64,000 bases of DNA from Phycisphaerae bacterium (GTDB taxonomy: Bacteria; Planctomycetota; Phycisphaerae; SM23-33). The notes under the pieces are model-generated. The model saw nothing but the letters and a program-made list of their open reading frames with translations. It was not told the DNA's origin and did no database searches. A program made the translations under genes and the position numbers. Positions 32,009 to 41,855 of this stretch are shown here, piece after piece (positions within the stretch are counted from its first letter, which is position 1; each line of letters opens with the position of its first letter). The stretch spans positions 62,001-126,000 of the forward strand of contig JASLNT010000059.1 in NCBI GenBank assembly GCA_030745875.1, read 5' to 3'.

Positions 32009-34549
32009 ATGGTTTCGTTTCGAACGATTGCGGCAGTGGCGGTGTTGTTGTGCGCCGCGGGGATTTCACACGCTAAACGCCCCAGGCTCCCTAAGACTGT
32101 CAAACCCTCAACTCCGCAACGAGAACTGTTCGACTCGCTGGCGTACGATATCAAGACTCGCGCCAGGACGCTGAAGTACTACAAGCAGGCGGTGCGAGGC
32201 GATGCGGGGATTCTGGAATCCGATCGCGATCCGGTCGATGTGGTTCTGCGCCGGGCCGGCGCGCTGCTGAAGCATTTGAGCAGCGCCAAGAACGCTCCCA
32301 ATCTGGCGACAGAGGCCAGGGCGTTTGCCGCTCTGACCGCAAAGTCCGCCAAGACGCCGATCACCGAAACCGCCCCCAGATACGCGTTGTACGAACAGGC
32401 GTACGAGCTATCAAGGCGTATCTCATTCCGCAATCCGCTGCTGGACTTCGAGCGGATCATCTTCATGGGCCGTCGCATGCCGGCCACCCGCCACATGTGC
32501 CCGCAACAATACGGATTTGTCGGTACGCCCGGCGGGGGAGTGTTCGTGCTCGACAAGGCGTTCAGCGACAAACCCGCACTCCGCACGGTGCTTGGTGATA
32601 CGAAGATCGCCAAAGGGCGCACCAAGGGCAAACTGCTGTCCAGCGGGGCGTTCGAGGGCTTCGAACTCGACTGGGACGCACGCACGGTCTACTTTGCCTG
32701 GACCGAGGCCCAGGTCGGAAAGCCACAACCGTACAAACCCGGCGACCCTTGGTTCCCGCGTGCGAAATTCACGTACACCAGTCGCGGCCCATCGTACTGG
32801 GCGCCGGAATCGACCTATCACATATTCCGTGCGAAGATCGATCCCCGAACCGGCGCCGCGATTGGCGACGGAACCGTCACGCAGCTGACCGACGGTTCGT
32901 GCAACGATGTGGACCCCTGCGTGCTTCCCAACGGACGAATCGTCTTTATCTCCGAGCGGAGGGGCGGTTACGGGCGATGTCACGGAGCCCAGTTCCCCTC
33001 GTACACCTTGCACGCAATGATGCCCGGCGGATCGGACATAATCCCGCTGAGCTACCACGAGACAAACGAATGGCACCCCAGCGTGACAAATGAAGGCATG
33101 ATCATCTACACCCGTTGGGACTACGTAGACCGCGACGCCGACATAGCACACCATCCGTGGGTATGCTACCCCGACGGACGCGATTCACGCAGCTATCACG
33201 GGAACTATCCCGAGAATAATCCCAGGGTGCGACCCAACCAGGAAACGCACTTCCGCGCCATTCCCGGTTCGCACAAGTTCGTGGCCGTCGCCTCGCCGCA
33301 TCACGGGCTGTTCTACGGTTCGATGATCCTGCTTGACCAGCGAGTGCGAGACGACCGCAAATGCAGCCAGATCAGGCGTATTACGCCCACCGAACCGTTC
33401 GCTGAGTCGGAAGGCCCCTGGAGCCGATACGCCTACGGAAGTCCCTGGCCGCTGAGTGAAGATTTTCACTTGTGCGTCCACAATCCGGGCAGGAACGGCA
33501 AGTTCTCCGGCAGGCACGATCTGTACCTGATCGACACGTTCGGTAATCGCATACATCTGGCCACGCTGCCCGACGGACTGAACTGCCTGGACCCGATACC
33601 GCTCCGCCCGCGAAAACGACCGCCGGTTATTCCCATACGCACCCAGCAGGCCCGCGCAGATCAGCCCTCAGGCGTGCCCGACGCCAAGGCGACGATCAGC
33701 ATTATGAACGTGTACGAGTCCGAGTTTCCCTTGCCCAAGGACACGAAGATCGAATCGATCCGCGTGATCCAGGTGCACCCCAAAGCCACCTTCCACATGT
33801 TCAATCCGGAAGTCGGACTGGGCAAGGGTTCGCTTACTCGTTCGATCCTGGGAACCGTTCCGGTCGCAGAAGACGGAAGCTCCCATTTCGAAGCGCCCGT
33901 CGGCGTGCCGATCTACTTCCAGGCCCTCGACGAAAATGGCGTAGCAGTCCACTCGATGCGTTCAGCGACTTACGTGCACAAGGGCGAACAGCTTGTTTGC
34001 ATCGGCTGTCACGAGGATAAACACAAGCAGATCAACCGCCCGTCCCGGCCGATCGCCATGCGAAAAGCTCCGGTAAAACTTACGCCCGAATTCCCCAAAG
34101 CGACCCAGCCGCTTACATTCCCCCGCCTGGTCCAGCCCGTTCTCGACAAGCACTGCGTAAAGTGTCACGCCAAGGAGGAAAAGGCGTGCGATCTGAGCGG
34201 TAAGAAGATATCTGAATTGGGCTGGAGCGAGTCGTACTGGTCGCTGGCTCCGTTTGCCTGGGCGATGGCCGACAACGGCGGCGGGGCGTGCAAACGCCAC
34301 ACCAAGCTCCTTCCCCGAGGCGACGGGTGGGTGGTGAACAAGTTCAGTTATTCCCGTCCCGGTAAGCTTGGAGCCCGGGCCTCCAAGCTCTATTCGATAC
34401 TACGGAAGGGGCATTACAAGGTCAAGCTGCCGAAAGATGATCTGCGCAGAATCACCCTCTGGCTCGACGCCAACTCGGTGTTCTACGGCGCGTACAGAAA
34501 CCTCGAAGCACAAAGCTCCGGCGCACTGGTGAAGCCCGAGCTTAACTAA
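32009..34549 (+). CDS. Exported HzsA-like diheme protein (paralog 3)
   Basis: I chose ATG 32009 because it has GGGAG 8 bases upstream and gives a clean signal peptide (MVSFRTIAAVAVLLCAAGISHA). An ATG at 31985 overlaps the sulfatase stop (ATGA) and is an alternative. The 846-residue product has an N-terminal helical domain with DRDPVDVVLRRAGALLKHL, the propeller with ISERRGGYGRCH and YTRWDYVDRD, a middle domain and two haem motifs, CIGCH at 664-668 and CVKCH at 716-720. Unlike the other copies it sits directly behind a sulfatase, which links this protein type to polysaccharide processing. The N-terminal domain and the RRGG-GRCH signature are shared with paralog 4. Confidence 0.85.
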   Translation: MVSFRTIAAVAVLLCAAGISHAKRPRLPKTVKPSTPQRELFDSLAYDIKTRARTLKYYKQAVRGDAGILESDRDPVDVVLRRAGALLKHLSSAKNAPNLATEARAFAALTAKSAKTPITETAPRYALYEQAYELSRRISFRNPLLDFERIIFMGRRMPATRHMCPQQYGFVGTPGGGVFVLDKAFSDKPALRTVLGDTKIAKGRTKGKLLSSGAFEGFELDWDARTVYFAWTEAQVGKPQPYKPGDPWFPRAKFTYTSRGPSYWAPESTYHIFRAKIDPRTGAAIGDGTVTQLTDGSCNDVDPCVLPNGRIVFISERRGGYGRCHGAQFPSYTLHAMMPGGSDIIPLSYHETNEWHPSVTNEGMIIYTRWDYVDRDADIAHHPWVCYPDGRDSRSYHGNYPENNPRVRPNQETHFRAIPGSHKFVAVASPHHGLFYGSMILLDQRVRDDRKCSQIRRITPTEPFAESEGPWSRYAYGSPWPLSEDFHLCVHNPGRNGKFSGRHDLYLIDTFGNRIHLATLPDGLNCLDPIPLRPRKRPPVIPIRTQQARADQPSGVPDAKATISIMNVYESEFPLPKDTKIESIRVIQVHPKATFHMFNPEVGLGKGSLTRSILGTVPVAEDGSSHFEAPVGVPIYFQALDENGVAVHSMRSATYVHKGEQLVCIGCHEDKHKQINRPSRPIAMRKAPVKLTPEFPKATQPLTFPRLVQPVLDKHCVKCHAKEEKACDLSGKKISELGWSESYWSLAPFAWAMADNGGGACKRHTKLLPRGDGWVVNKFSYSRPGKLGARASKLYSILRKGHYKVKLPKDDLRRITLWLDANSVFYGAYRNLEAQSSGALVKPELN

Positions 34550-34650
34550 GACGTTGTCCGAGCAATCATCAGCCAACTGCGGATTTGATCAGAGGACTCC
34601 GGGCCTTCCAATCAAATCCGACTTTCGTGGGGCTGGGCTCCGCAAATAAA

Positions 34651-34692
34651 AGAGGCCCAGAGAACCGTGAAAGCCTGGTTCTCTGAGCCTCT
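34651..34692 (-). terminator. Intrinsic terminator of fusA (possibly bidirectional)
   Basis: A 16-bp stem (34651-34666 with 34677-34692, one mismatch) with a 10-base loop. On the minus strand, coming from fusA, it is followed by TTTTATTT. On the plus strand, after the HzsA-like gene, it is followed by a weaker GGGTCGTATTT. Confidence 0.8.
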
Positions 34693-34715
34693 GGGTCGTA
34701 TTTAATCGCCGTTGC

Positions 34716-36812
34716 TCAGGTCTTTGAGTTTCTGGCTTGGCGGCGTTGTTCGATGATTTCTTCTGCGATCTTGGCCGGTACGCGTGCGTAGCGGGCCATT
34801 TCCATCGAGAAAGTCGCCATTCCTTTGCTCAGGCTTCGTATGACGGTTGCGTAACCGAACATATTAGCCAGCGGGACCTCGGCCTGGATGACCGTATAGC
34901 TTTCGCGGGTCTCGGTGCTGGCGATCATTCCGCGACGGCTGTTCAGGTCACCCACCAACGCGCCCTGGAATTCGGCGGGCGTTTCCACTTCGACGGTCAT
35001 CATTGGCTCTTGCAGGCAGGGCTTTGACTTTGCGAACGCCTGCTTGAAGGCTGCTTTTCCGGCGGTGCGGAACGCCATTTCGCTGGAGTCGACCGCGTGG
35101 AACGAACCATCGTCGAGCGTCATCTTGCATCCGACGATCGGGTAACCGGCCAGCGGACCTTCGGCCATTGCGGCCACGAAACCCTTGGACACCGCCGGGA
35201 TATACTCGCGGGGAATGCGCCCGCCCTTGATGTTGTCTTCGAACTCGTAGGGATCTTCGGCGTCGTCGCCCAGCGGGATAAGTTTTCCGACGACGTGAGC
35301 GAACTGGCCTGATCCGCCGGTCTGCTTCTTGTGTCGGTAGTTGTATTCCGCTTCGCGGGTGGGAGCTTCGCGGTAGCTTACGTTCGGAGCACCGACGGTC
35401 ACCGCAGCCTTGAATTCTCGCCGCATCCGCTGGATGTAAACGTCCAGGTGCAGTTCACCCATTCCCGCGATGACGGTCTGTCCGGATTCCGGATCGGTTC
35501 GAACGCGGAAGGTCGGATCTTCCTTCATGAAACGGTTCAGCGCCTTGCCCATGCGATCCTGGTCGGCTGAACTTTCGGGCGAAATCGCCAGCGAGATAAC
35601 CGGTTCGGCTACGAAGATACTCTCCAGCGAGTAGTTCGCACCAGCTCCGCAGATACTGTCGCCCGAAGCGCAGTCTACCGCCACCAGCGCGACGATGTCG
35701 CCCGGTCCGGCGTCCTGCACGTCTTCGCGATCGTTAGCGTGCATTCGCACGATTCGTCCGACGCGGAGCATTCCGTTCGTTCGGGCGTTGCGGTATCGCT
35801 TGCCCTTTTCCATGCGGCCTTGGTAGATGCGCGTGTAGCTGAGCTGCCCGAACGATTCGTCGACAATCTTGAACGCCATCGCAACCAGCGGTGCGTCGGG
35901 GTCGCACGACAGGGGCGTCTCGGCGCCTTCGTTGTCGTGGTCTCGTGCGAATGATGTTCGGTCGACCGGGCTGGGCAGGTAGCTGCACACCGCGTCGATC
36001 ACTGGTTGGACGCCCATATTTTTGAACGCCGAGCCCATCATCATCGGGACGATGTCGCGGTTGATTGTGGCTTCTCGGATCGTGTCGCGGATTATATCTG
36101 CGCTGACTTCCTCGTCGCTCAGCAGAAGCTCCATCATTTCGTCGTTGAACATGCTCAGTTCGTCGAGCATCTGGTCGCGCGTTTCGGCGGCGGCCTGCTG
36201 GTATTCAGTCGGTATCGGACCGCGCACGACATCCTCGCCGCGGGCGCCTTCGAACGTAACCGCTTCGTTGGCGACCAGGTCGATCACACCGACGAAGTCT
36301 TCGCCTTCGCCCATGTGTAATTGGATTGGCACTACGTTCAGACCGAGTTTTTCGGCCAGATCGCGACGGACACGCTCCGGATCGGCTCCGGTTCGGTCCA
36401 TCTTGTTGACGAATGCGATTCGCGGTACGCGGTATCGCTTCATCTGACGGTCTACGGTTACCGACTGACTTTGCACGCCGCCTACCGCGCACAGCACCAT
36501 GATCGCCCCGTCCAGCACGCGGAGGGAGCGTTCGACCTCGACGGTGAAGTCAACGTGCCCGGGCGTGTCGATGATGTTGATGATATTCTCTCCCCAGTCG
36601 ACCTGTGTGGCCGCCGAGGCGATGGTTATCCCGCGTTCGCGTTCGAGATCCATGAAGTCCATTGTCGCTCCGCTGTCTGCGGTGGCGCCGTGCACTTCCT
36701 GGATGCGGTGGATTCGACCGGAATAGAACAGGATTCGCTCGCTGAGCGTGGTCTTGCCCGAGTCGATATGGGCGGAAATTCCAATGTTTCTGATTCTGCG
36801 TATGTTCTTCAT
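34716..36812 (-). CDS. fusA: Translation elongation factor G, spdEFG1-like
   Basis: The start at 36812 (MKNIRRIRNIGISAH) is chosen from family alignment; the frame extends to 36899 in the leader. The 698-residue GTPase moves tRNA and mRNA through the ribosome. G1 reads AHIDSGKTT with Ser where standard bacterial EF-G has Ala, and the G3 (DTPGH) and G4 (NKMD) motifs are intact. The NIGISAHIDSGKTT opening is that of mitochondrial EFG1 and the spirochete/planctomycete/delta EFG1 group, which supports the taxonomic placement. A second EF-G for ribosome recycling would be expected elsewhere in the genome. It has a strong promoter and a strong terminator. Confidence 0.96.
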   Translation of the reverse strand: MKNIRRIRNIGISAHIDSGKTTLSERILFYSGRIHRIQEVHGATADSGATMDFMDLERERGITIASAATQVDWGENIINIIDTPGHVDFTVEVERSLRVLDGAIMVLCAVGGVQSQSVTVDRQMKRYRVPRIAFVNKMDRTGADPERVRRDLAEKLGLNVVPIQLHMGEGEDFVGVIDLVANEAVTFEGARGEDVVRGPIPTEYQQAAAETRDQMLDELSMFNDEMMELLLSDEEVSADIIRDTIREATINRDIVPMMMGSAFKNMGVQPVIDAVCSYLPSPVDRTSFARDHDNEGAETPLSCDPDAPLVAMAFKIVDESFGQLSYTRIYQGRMEKGKRYRNARTNGMLRVGRIVRMHANDREDVQDAGPGDIVALVAVDCASGDSICGAGANYSLESIFVAEPVISLAISPESSADQDRMGKALNRFMKEDPTFRVRTDPESGQTVIAGMGELHLDVYIQRMRREFKAAVTVGAPNVSYREAPTREAEYNYRHKKQTGGSGQFAHVVGKLIPLGDDAEDPYEFEDNIKGGRIPREYIPAVSKGFVAAMAEGPLAGYPIVGCKMTLDDGSFHAVDSSEMAFRTAGKAAFKQAFAKSKPCLQEPMMTVEVETPAEFQGALVGDLNSRRGMIASTETRESYTVIQAEVPLANMFGYATVIRSLSKGMATFSMEMARYARVPAKIAEEIIEQRRQARNSKT

Positions 36813-36966
36813 CTTGCTGTCTTCCGACTTCTGCGTCTTTCGTCTGTTTCGCGTCTCTGCTGCAAAACGCCTATGTCCGTTCGTGCAGCACAACTGCACA
36901 TTATTCGCTGTGGTTAATCGGTTTGGATACGCCCCCTCGAAGCTTTCAAATTACGAAGAGTCCTAC

Positions 36967-36995
36967 ATATTAGCTGGGAATTGTTCGGATGTCAA
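36967..36995 (-). promoter_or_regulatory. Strong promoter of fusA
   Basis: On the minus strand TTGACA (36995-36990) and TAATAT (36972-36967) have a 17-base spacer, in an AT-rich stretch between the divergent fusA and rlmKL genes. The transcript would have a leader of about 150 bases. Confidence 0.75.
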
Positions 36996-37083
36996 TAGCT
37001 TATGTTGGTTTTTATGTTTTTTGGAGTTCCGTCCGCCAAGCGTCGTTGGACTACTCGCCGAGTTGTCCGTATGATGAACGCAC

Positions 37084-39243
37084 ATGAATCTCATAGCTAC
37101 ATCCACTGTCGGTCTGGAGGCGGTCGTTGCCCGGGAACTGGAGGCGCTGGGTTATCCCGCGAGGATTGTCAGCGTTGGAAGAATTGCGTTCGAAGGCGAT
37201 CAGGCCGCGATATTCCGGGCAAATACCTGGCTGCGATGCGCAGATCGGGTGTTGATCGAGGTCGGATCGTTCCAGGCGACGGATTTTGGCGAGTTGTTTG
37301 ACCGTACAAACGCGTTGCCCTGGGACCAGTGGATAGCGTCGGATGCGGAGTTTCCGGTGCGCGGGCGGAGCGTTAAGTCGAAGCTGTCATCCGTTCCGGC
37401 CTGTCAGAAGATATGCAAGAAGGCGATCGTCGAGAAGCTCCGCAAGGCCCACAATGTCGCGACCCTGCCGGAGACCGGGGCGCGGTGTGTGGTCGAAGTT
37501 TCGATGCTTAACGATGTCGCAACGCTTACGCTCGACACTACCGGGCCTGGTCTGAACAAGCGAGGTTATCGTCAGAAAGTGGGTAAGGCTCCGCTGAAGG
37601 AGACCCTGGCGGCGGGGCTGGTGCAGCTTAGCTTCTGGAAGCCCGATCGCCCCCTCGTAGACCCGTTCTGTGGGGGCGGGACGATAGGTATCGAGGCCGC
37701 TCTTATCGGAAGGAACATGGCGCCGGGCATGAACCGCACGTTTATTGCGGGCGATTGGCCCACTATCGACAGTTCGCTGGCCGGGCGGGCGTGCGAAGAG
37801 GCGAAAGATCTCGCCCGATTCGATCGCCCTCTGGAAATTATCGGATACGACATTGATCCCGAGCAGACCCAATTGGCGCGGGACCACGCCCACCACGCCG
37901 GGCTGGGCGCCTCGCTGAAGTTCCGCACCCAGGCGTTTGCGGACCTTGATTGCGGGCTGGAATACGGTTGCATGTTCTGCAACCCTCCCTACGCCGAGCG
38001 GATTGGCGAGAAGTTCGACGTCGAAGAGATATACCGATCCATGCCCGACGTCCTGCGGCGCCTGAAGACCTGGTCGCACTACATCCTGACGAGTTACCCC
38101 AGGTTCGAGGCGATTGTAGGGCAGCCCGCCAATCGTCGCCGCAAGCTTTACAACGGGCCGATCGAGTGCACATATTTCCAGTTTCACGGTCCGCGCCCTC
38201 CGCGGGATTACTCGCCCGGTGAGATTTCGGACGACGCGAAGTCAAGCTCCCAGCCGATCAGCCAGGCATTCGGCGGTCTGGACGACCGCGCCGAACCTCA
38301 GGCCGAAATGTTCGCCAATCGCCTGGCGAAACAGGCCCGACATCTGCGCAAATGGCCCGCGAAACGGGGGATTACGTGCTATCGCCTGTATGATCGCGAC
38401 ATCCCGGAGATCCCGCTGGCGGTCGACCTGTACGAGGGCAGGCTCCACATCGCCGAGTACGACCGCCCGCACAACCGCACGCCCGGTCAGCATGTTGATT
38501 GGCTTGAGAAGATGGCGTCAGCCGCAGGCGAGAGGCTTGAGATTCCGCCCGACAAGATATTCCTGAAAACACGCCGGCGACAGCGCGGGGCAAACCAGTA
38601 CGAACGGATGTCCGAAGGCGGATCGCGAGCGACTGTTTCCGAGGGCGGATGCAAGTTCCTGGTGAATCTTTCGGACTATATCGATACTGGTCTGTTCCTG
38701 GACCATCGTATAACGCGCGGGATGGTTCGCGACGAAGCGGCGGGCAAGCGAATGCTCAATCTGTTCGCTTACACCGGCGCCTTCAGCGTATATGCGGCCG
38801 ATGGCGGGGCGGTCGGCGTTACTACGGTCGACCTTTCGAATACGTACCTGGACTGGGCTCGGGCGAACTTTCGTGTAAACGAGATCGGCGGCGAGCATTA
38901 TCGTTTTGTCCGGTCGGGGGCGATGGAGTTTCTGCGCGACCACGGGCCCGGTGACTTTTACGATCTGGCGGTGGTCGATCCGCCGACGTTCTCGAATTCC
39001 AAGAGCACCGAGGGTGATTTCGACATCCAGCGCGACTACGCCGAACTGCTGGGCGGCTTGGTGAGGCTGATGTCTCCGGGGGGCGTGATCTACTTCTCGA
39101 CCAACTTCAAGCGGTTCAAGTTTGACCAGTCGGTTCTTGCCGGCTGCACATGCCGAGAGATCAGCAAACAGACCATACCGGAAGATTTCCGCAACAAGAG
39201 AATACACAGATGCTGGCGCATCGTCGTAGACGACAAAAGCTGA
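37084..39243 (+). CDS. rlmL: Bifunctional 23S rRNA guanine methyltransferase RlmKL
   Basis: The 719-residue protein fuses two methyltransferases that modify 23S rRNA (m2G2445 and m7G2069 in E. coli numbering). The N-terminal half has a THUMP RNA-binding domain at about 50-155, then SAM motif DPFCGGGTIGIEA near 193 and the NPPY motif near 299. The C-terminal RlmK half has LNLFAYTGAFSVYAADGG near 556 and VDPPTFSNSK near 632. Length and order match the proteobacterial enzyme. It is divergent from fusA and convergent with the TIM-barrel gene at 39251 with a 7-base gap. Confidence 0.95.
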   Translation: MNLIATSTVGLEAVVARELEALGYPARIVSVGRIAFEGDQAAIFRANTWLRCADRVLIEVGSFQATDFGELFDRTNALPWDQWIASDAEFPVRGRSVKSKLSSVPACQKICKKAIVEKLRKAHNVATLPETGARCVVEVSMLNDVATLTLDTTGPGLNKRGYRQKVGKAPLKETLAAGLVQLSFWKPDRPLVDPFCGGGTIGIEAALIGRNMAPGMNRTFIAGDWPTIDSSLAGRACEEAKDLARFDRPLEIIGYDIDPEQTQLARDHAHHAGLGASLKFRTQAFADLDCGLEYGCMFCNPPYAERIGEKFDVEEIYRSMPDVLRRLKTWSHYILTSYPRFEAIVGQPANRRRKLYNGPIECTYFQFHGPRPPRDYSPGEISDDAKSSSQPISQAFGGLDDRAEPQAEMFANRLAKQARHLRKWPAKRGITCYRLYDRDIPEIPLAVDLYEGRLHIAEYDRPHNRTPGQHVDWLEKMASAAGERLEIPPDKIFLKTRRRQRGANQYERMSEGGSRATVSEGGCKFLVNLSDYIDTGLFLDHRITRGMVRDEAAGKRMLNLFAYTGAFSVYAADGGAVGVTTVDLSNTYLDWARANFRVNEIGGEHYRFVRSGAMEFLRDHGPGDFYDLAVVDPPTFSNSKSTEGDFDIQRDYAELLGGLVRLMSPGGVIYFSTNFKRFKFDQSVLAGCTCREISKQTIPEDFRNKRIHRCWRIVVDDKS

Positions 39244-39250
39244 TTGGAGT

Positions 39251-40159
39251 CTAGCGGCGGGTTTTTGCTGCGTTGACCATCAGCTTTTCCCATATCTTAC
39301 GCTGCTCTATCATCGCCTCGATGCGATCGGGGACTTTGTTGCTGTTTTCCATCAGCACCCAACCGGACCAACCGGCCGCCACCAACAGTTCGCACTGGCG
39401 TTGGTAGGGGAAATCGCTCTTGAGATTGTGAATGTGGATGGTGCTCGCCAGGTGGTTTGCAACCATCTTGAAGTTCGCGTCGAATCCCTTTCCCTTCACG
39501 TCCCGGGAATCGCTGTTGAGTCTGACGCGGACGTTCGGTTGTTTGACGCATTTCATGATCGCCGCCATCGTGGGCAATGCGCCGGCCGGGCCGTGGGCCT
39601 CAAGATCGACCTGTTGCCCCAATTTGGCTGCGTACACGCCGACCTCGTCGCCAGCGCGGGCGATCTGCGCGATGGTTTTCTCGCGGGGCACGTTCTTGTG
39701 GAACGTATTGGGGAAGATGCGCAGCGAGCTGCTTCCGACGTCGTGACTGAGTTTTATGTGGGCTTTTGCGGATTCAATTGCTCTCTTTAATCGCTTTGGA
39801 TCGGGCCAGTCCATTCGTTCGCTGCACGCCAGAGCGACCAGTTTGACCGGGCTGTCGGCGAAGCGTTTCTTGACCTCGGCGCGCTGTTTGGTTGTTAGGG
39901 TTGTCTCAACGCCGTGCGCCCAGCCGAAACTCGTACGCAACTCAACTCCGTAGATTCCGGCTTTGGGGAGGTTCTTGATCAACGCCGCGATGTCCCAGTC
40001 CTTGCCCCATGTGTAGGTCGCCAGACCCAAGCGAATCTTCGGCGAGGGCTTCTTGATTGCGGGTGTTTTCTCGGCGGCCAGGCCCAGCGTGCATGCGCCC
40101 GCCGCTGCGAGGGTCCCGGCGATGAATTGGCGGCGTGAGGTGTGCGTGCGATCGATCAT
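39251..40159 (-). CDS. Tat-exported sugar phosphate isomerase/epimerase-like TIM-barrel protein
   Basis: The start at 40159 has GGAGA upstream and begins MIDRTHTSRRQFIAGTLAAA, a twin-arginine signal. The 302-residue product belongs to the AP-endonuclease-2-like TIM-barrel family (RLGLATYTWGKDWDIAALI, then GIYGVELRTSFGW and a late STIHIHNLKSDFP with metal-binding histidines). Family members isomerise or epimerise sugars and inositols; exported versions paired with Gfo/Idh dehydrogenases are frequent in Planctomycetota. It lies 32 bases downstream of such a dehydrogenase and is almost certainly in its operon. Confidence 0.88.
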   Translation of the reverse strand: MIDRTHTSRRQFIAGTLAAAGACTLGLAAEKTPAIKKPSPKIRLGLATYTWGKDWDIAALIKNLPKAGIYGVELRTSFGWAHGVETTLTTKQRAEVKKRFADSPVKLVALACSERMDWPDPKRLKRAIESAKAHIKLSHDVGSSSLRIFPNTFHKNVPREKTIAQIARAGDEVGVYAAKLGQQVDLEAHGPAGALPTMAAIMKCVKQPNVRVRLNSDSRDVKGKGFDANFKMVANHLASTIHIHNLKSDFPYQRQCELLVAAGWSGWVLMENSNKVPDRIEAMIEQRKIWEKLMVNAAKTRR

Positions 40160-40191
40160 TGCATTTCTCCGTTTCCTGGTGAGGTTGCGAG

Positions 40192-41670
40192 TCACACTTT
40201 GTCCGGTACGATGAAAGGCCTGCGGTATTTTCGTGTAACGAGTTCGTTAGCCTTATCGCTGAAATCTCCGACAAACCGTTCGGTTTCGGCGTTCACCGTC
40301 AGCATCGGACCCAGAGTAGCCTTAGTGCGATCCAGGTCTATCCCGTTGGCGTCCATGTGCGTTTTGAAACGCTCGTAGGATTTCGCCAATTCTCTTCTTC
40401 CAGAGATTCGCTCGATAATTCCTCCGTCGGACGCAGTCCCGCCGAGTCGGTGGGAGATGTTGGCCAGGTGGACGAGTGCGGCGGAGGTGTGGCCTTCTTC
40501 GATGTCGGCGACCAGGTCATCGGCTTTCCCGCTGCGCACGGCCTGCAGGAAGTTGGCTCCGACCTCGGGTGTGGTGGGCTTGAACTGCTTGATCAGCTTG
40601 CCCGCCTTGTCGAATACTTTGTTTTTCGCCAGATGACCGCCTTCGCACAGCACGACCACGCCCTGGCCGATGCCTTGGAAGGTGTCCATGTTCTTGCCCC
40701 AGGCGTTAGCGGGGATCGACTTGTTCTTCGGCAGGCCGCGAACCTCGAAGATTACCGGTACGGGCTGGTAGTCGAGATAGATCACCTGTGAGTTCGGCGT
40801 CTGACCGTCGTCTTCGTATCCGAATCGTCCGCCGATGCTCATTACGTGTTTCGGCAGTTTGCTTTCGTTAACGGCCATGCGGCAACCATCCATGAAATGG
40901 ATACCCATGTTGCCCAGGTCGCCGTTACCGTAACGCCAATCCCAATGCCAATCGTAATGCAGATTCTTCCGCATGAGCGGCGCCTTTGGCGCCGGACCGG
41001 ACCAGAGTTCGCAATCGATTGATTTCGGGATTGGTTGGGCTCGGCCGGCCTGGCCTATGCTGTTTCGGGGTTTGTAGTTGAGTCCGTAAACGCACAGCAT
41101 CTTGCCCAGGTTTCCCTTGAATACGTGGATCAGAGCTTCACGGAATCCGGTGGCCGATCGCGAATTATTCGTGCATTGGACAATGCGGTTGTACTTGCGG
41201 GCGGCCTCGACCATCTTGCGCCCCTCGAAGATATTGTGCGAGGCGGGCTTCTGCACGTAGACGTGCTTTCCGGCTCGGCAGGCCCAGACTGTGACCAGTG
41301 CGTGCCAGTGGTTCGGCGTGGTTACGATTATCGCGTCGACATTTTTGCTGGCCAGCAGTTTTCGTACGTCTGTATAGGCTTCGACCGGTTCGTTACGTTT
41401 CTTGCAGTCGGCAACCTGGGCGTCGAGAATCCTGCGGTCCGGATCGCACAGCGCCGTTATCCGCACGCCGGGGTACTTGCGGAACTTGCGGATATCCTGC
41501 TTGCCCTTACCGCCGATTTTCACATTGGAGCCGATACCGACGACCCCGATGCGGATGTCGTCGTTGGCTCCGACGGCCCGAGCGTGCGGTTGCAGCCACG
41601 GACTTGCGACAACACCCCCGGCCGCTGCGACCGAGCCCTTGATGAACGTTCGACGTGAGGTCTTAATCAT
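40192..41670 (-). CDS. Tat-exported Gfo/Idh/MocA-family oxidoreductase (second copy)
   Basis: The 492-residue product begins with a twin-arginine signal (IKTSRRTFIKGSVAAAGGV) and has the Rossmann segment RIGVVGIGSNVKIGG, then TTPNHWHALVTVWA and VQKPASHNIFEGRKM. The family's EKP is replaced by QKP, keeping the lysine. It is longer than the copy at 27091 by about 90 residues, mostly in the C-terminal domain. It likely oxidises a sugar or cyclitol outside the cytoplasm together with the TIM-barrel protein downstream. It has its own promoter, arranged back to back with that of the CpaF-type gene. Confidence 0.9.
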   Translation of the reverse strand: MIKTSRRTFIKGSVAAAGGVVASPWLQPHARAVGANDDIRIGVVGIGSNVKIGGKGKQDIRKFRKYPGVRITALCDPDRRILDAQVADCKKRNEPVEAYTDVRKLLASKNVDAIIVTTPNHWHALVTVWACRAGKHVYVQKPASHNIFEGRKMVEAARKYNRIVQCTNNSRSATGFREALIHVFKGNLGKMLCVYGLNYKPRNSIGQAGRAQPIPKSIDCELWSGPAPKAPLMRKNLHYDWHWDWRYGNGDLGNMGIHFMDGCRMAVNESKLPKHVMSIGGRFGYEDDGQTPNSQVIYLDYQPVPVIFEVRGLPKNKSIPANAWGKNMDTFQGIGQGVVVLCEGGHLAKNKVFDKAGKLIKQFKPTTPEVGANFLQAVRSGKADDLVADIEEGHTSAALVHLANISHRLGGTASDGGIIERISGRRELAKSYERFKTHMDANGIDLDRTKATLGPMLTVNAETERFVGDFSDKANELVTRKYRRPFIVPDKV

Positions 41671-41709
41671 GGTGAATTCCTATCTGGATTGATTTAACCA
41701 TCGCGGATC

Positions 41710-41738
41710 ATTGTCACTTTATTTCAGGATTCAGGCAA
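41710..41738 (-). promoter_or_regulatory. Promoter of the Gfo/Idh - TIM-barrel operon
   Basis: On the minus strand TTGCCT (41738-41733) and GACAAT (41715-41710) are 17 bases apart, 40 bases before the start at 41670. Confidence 0.6.
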
Positions 41739-41789
41739 GTCCGTTTCCAATTCTCAAACCGTTCGATGGGTCGGTCGTTGGTGTCCGGC

Positions 41790-41818
41790 TTGACAAGTGA
41801 TCTGCTGTGATCGACAAT
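41790..41818 (+). promoter_or_regulatory. Promoter of the CpaF-type gene
   Basis: TTGACA at 41790-41795 and GACAAT at 41813-41818 with a 17-base spacer, about 38 bases upstream of the start at 41856. Confidence 0.65.
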
Positions 41819-41855
41819 CGCCCGTGATTCGAACCATGAACTTACAGAGGTGCGC

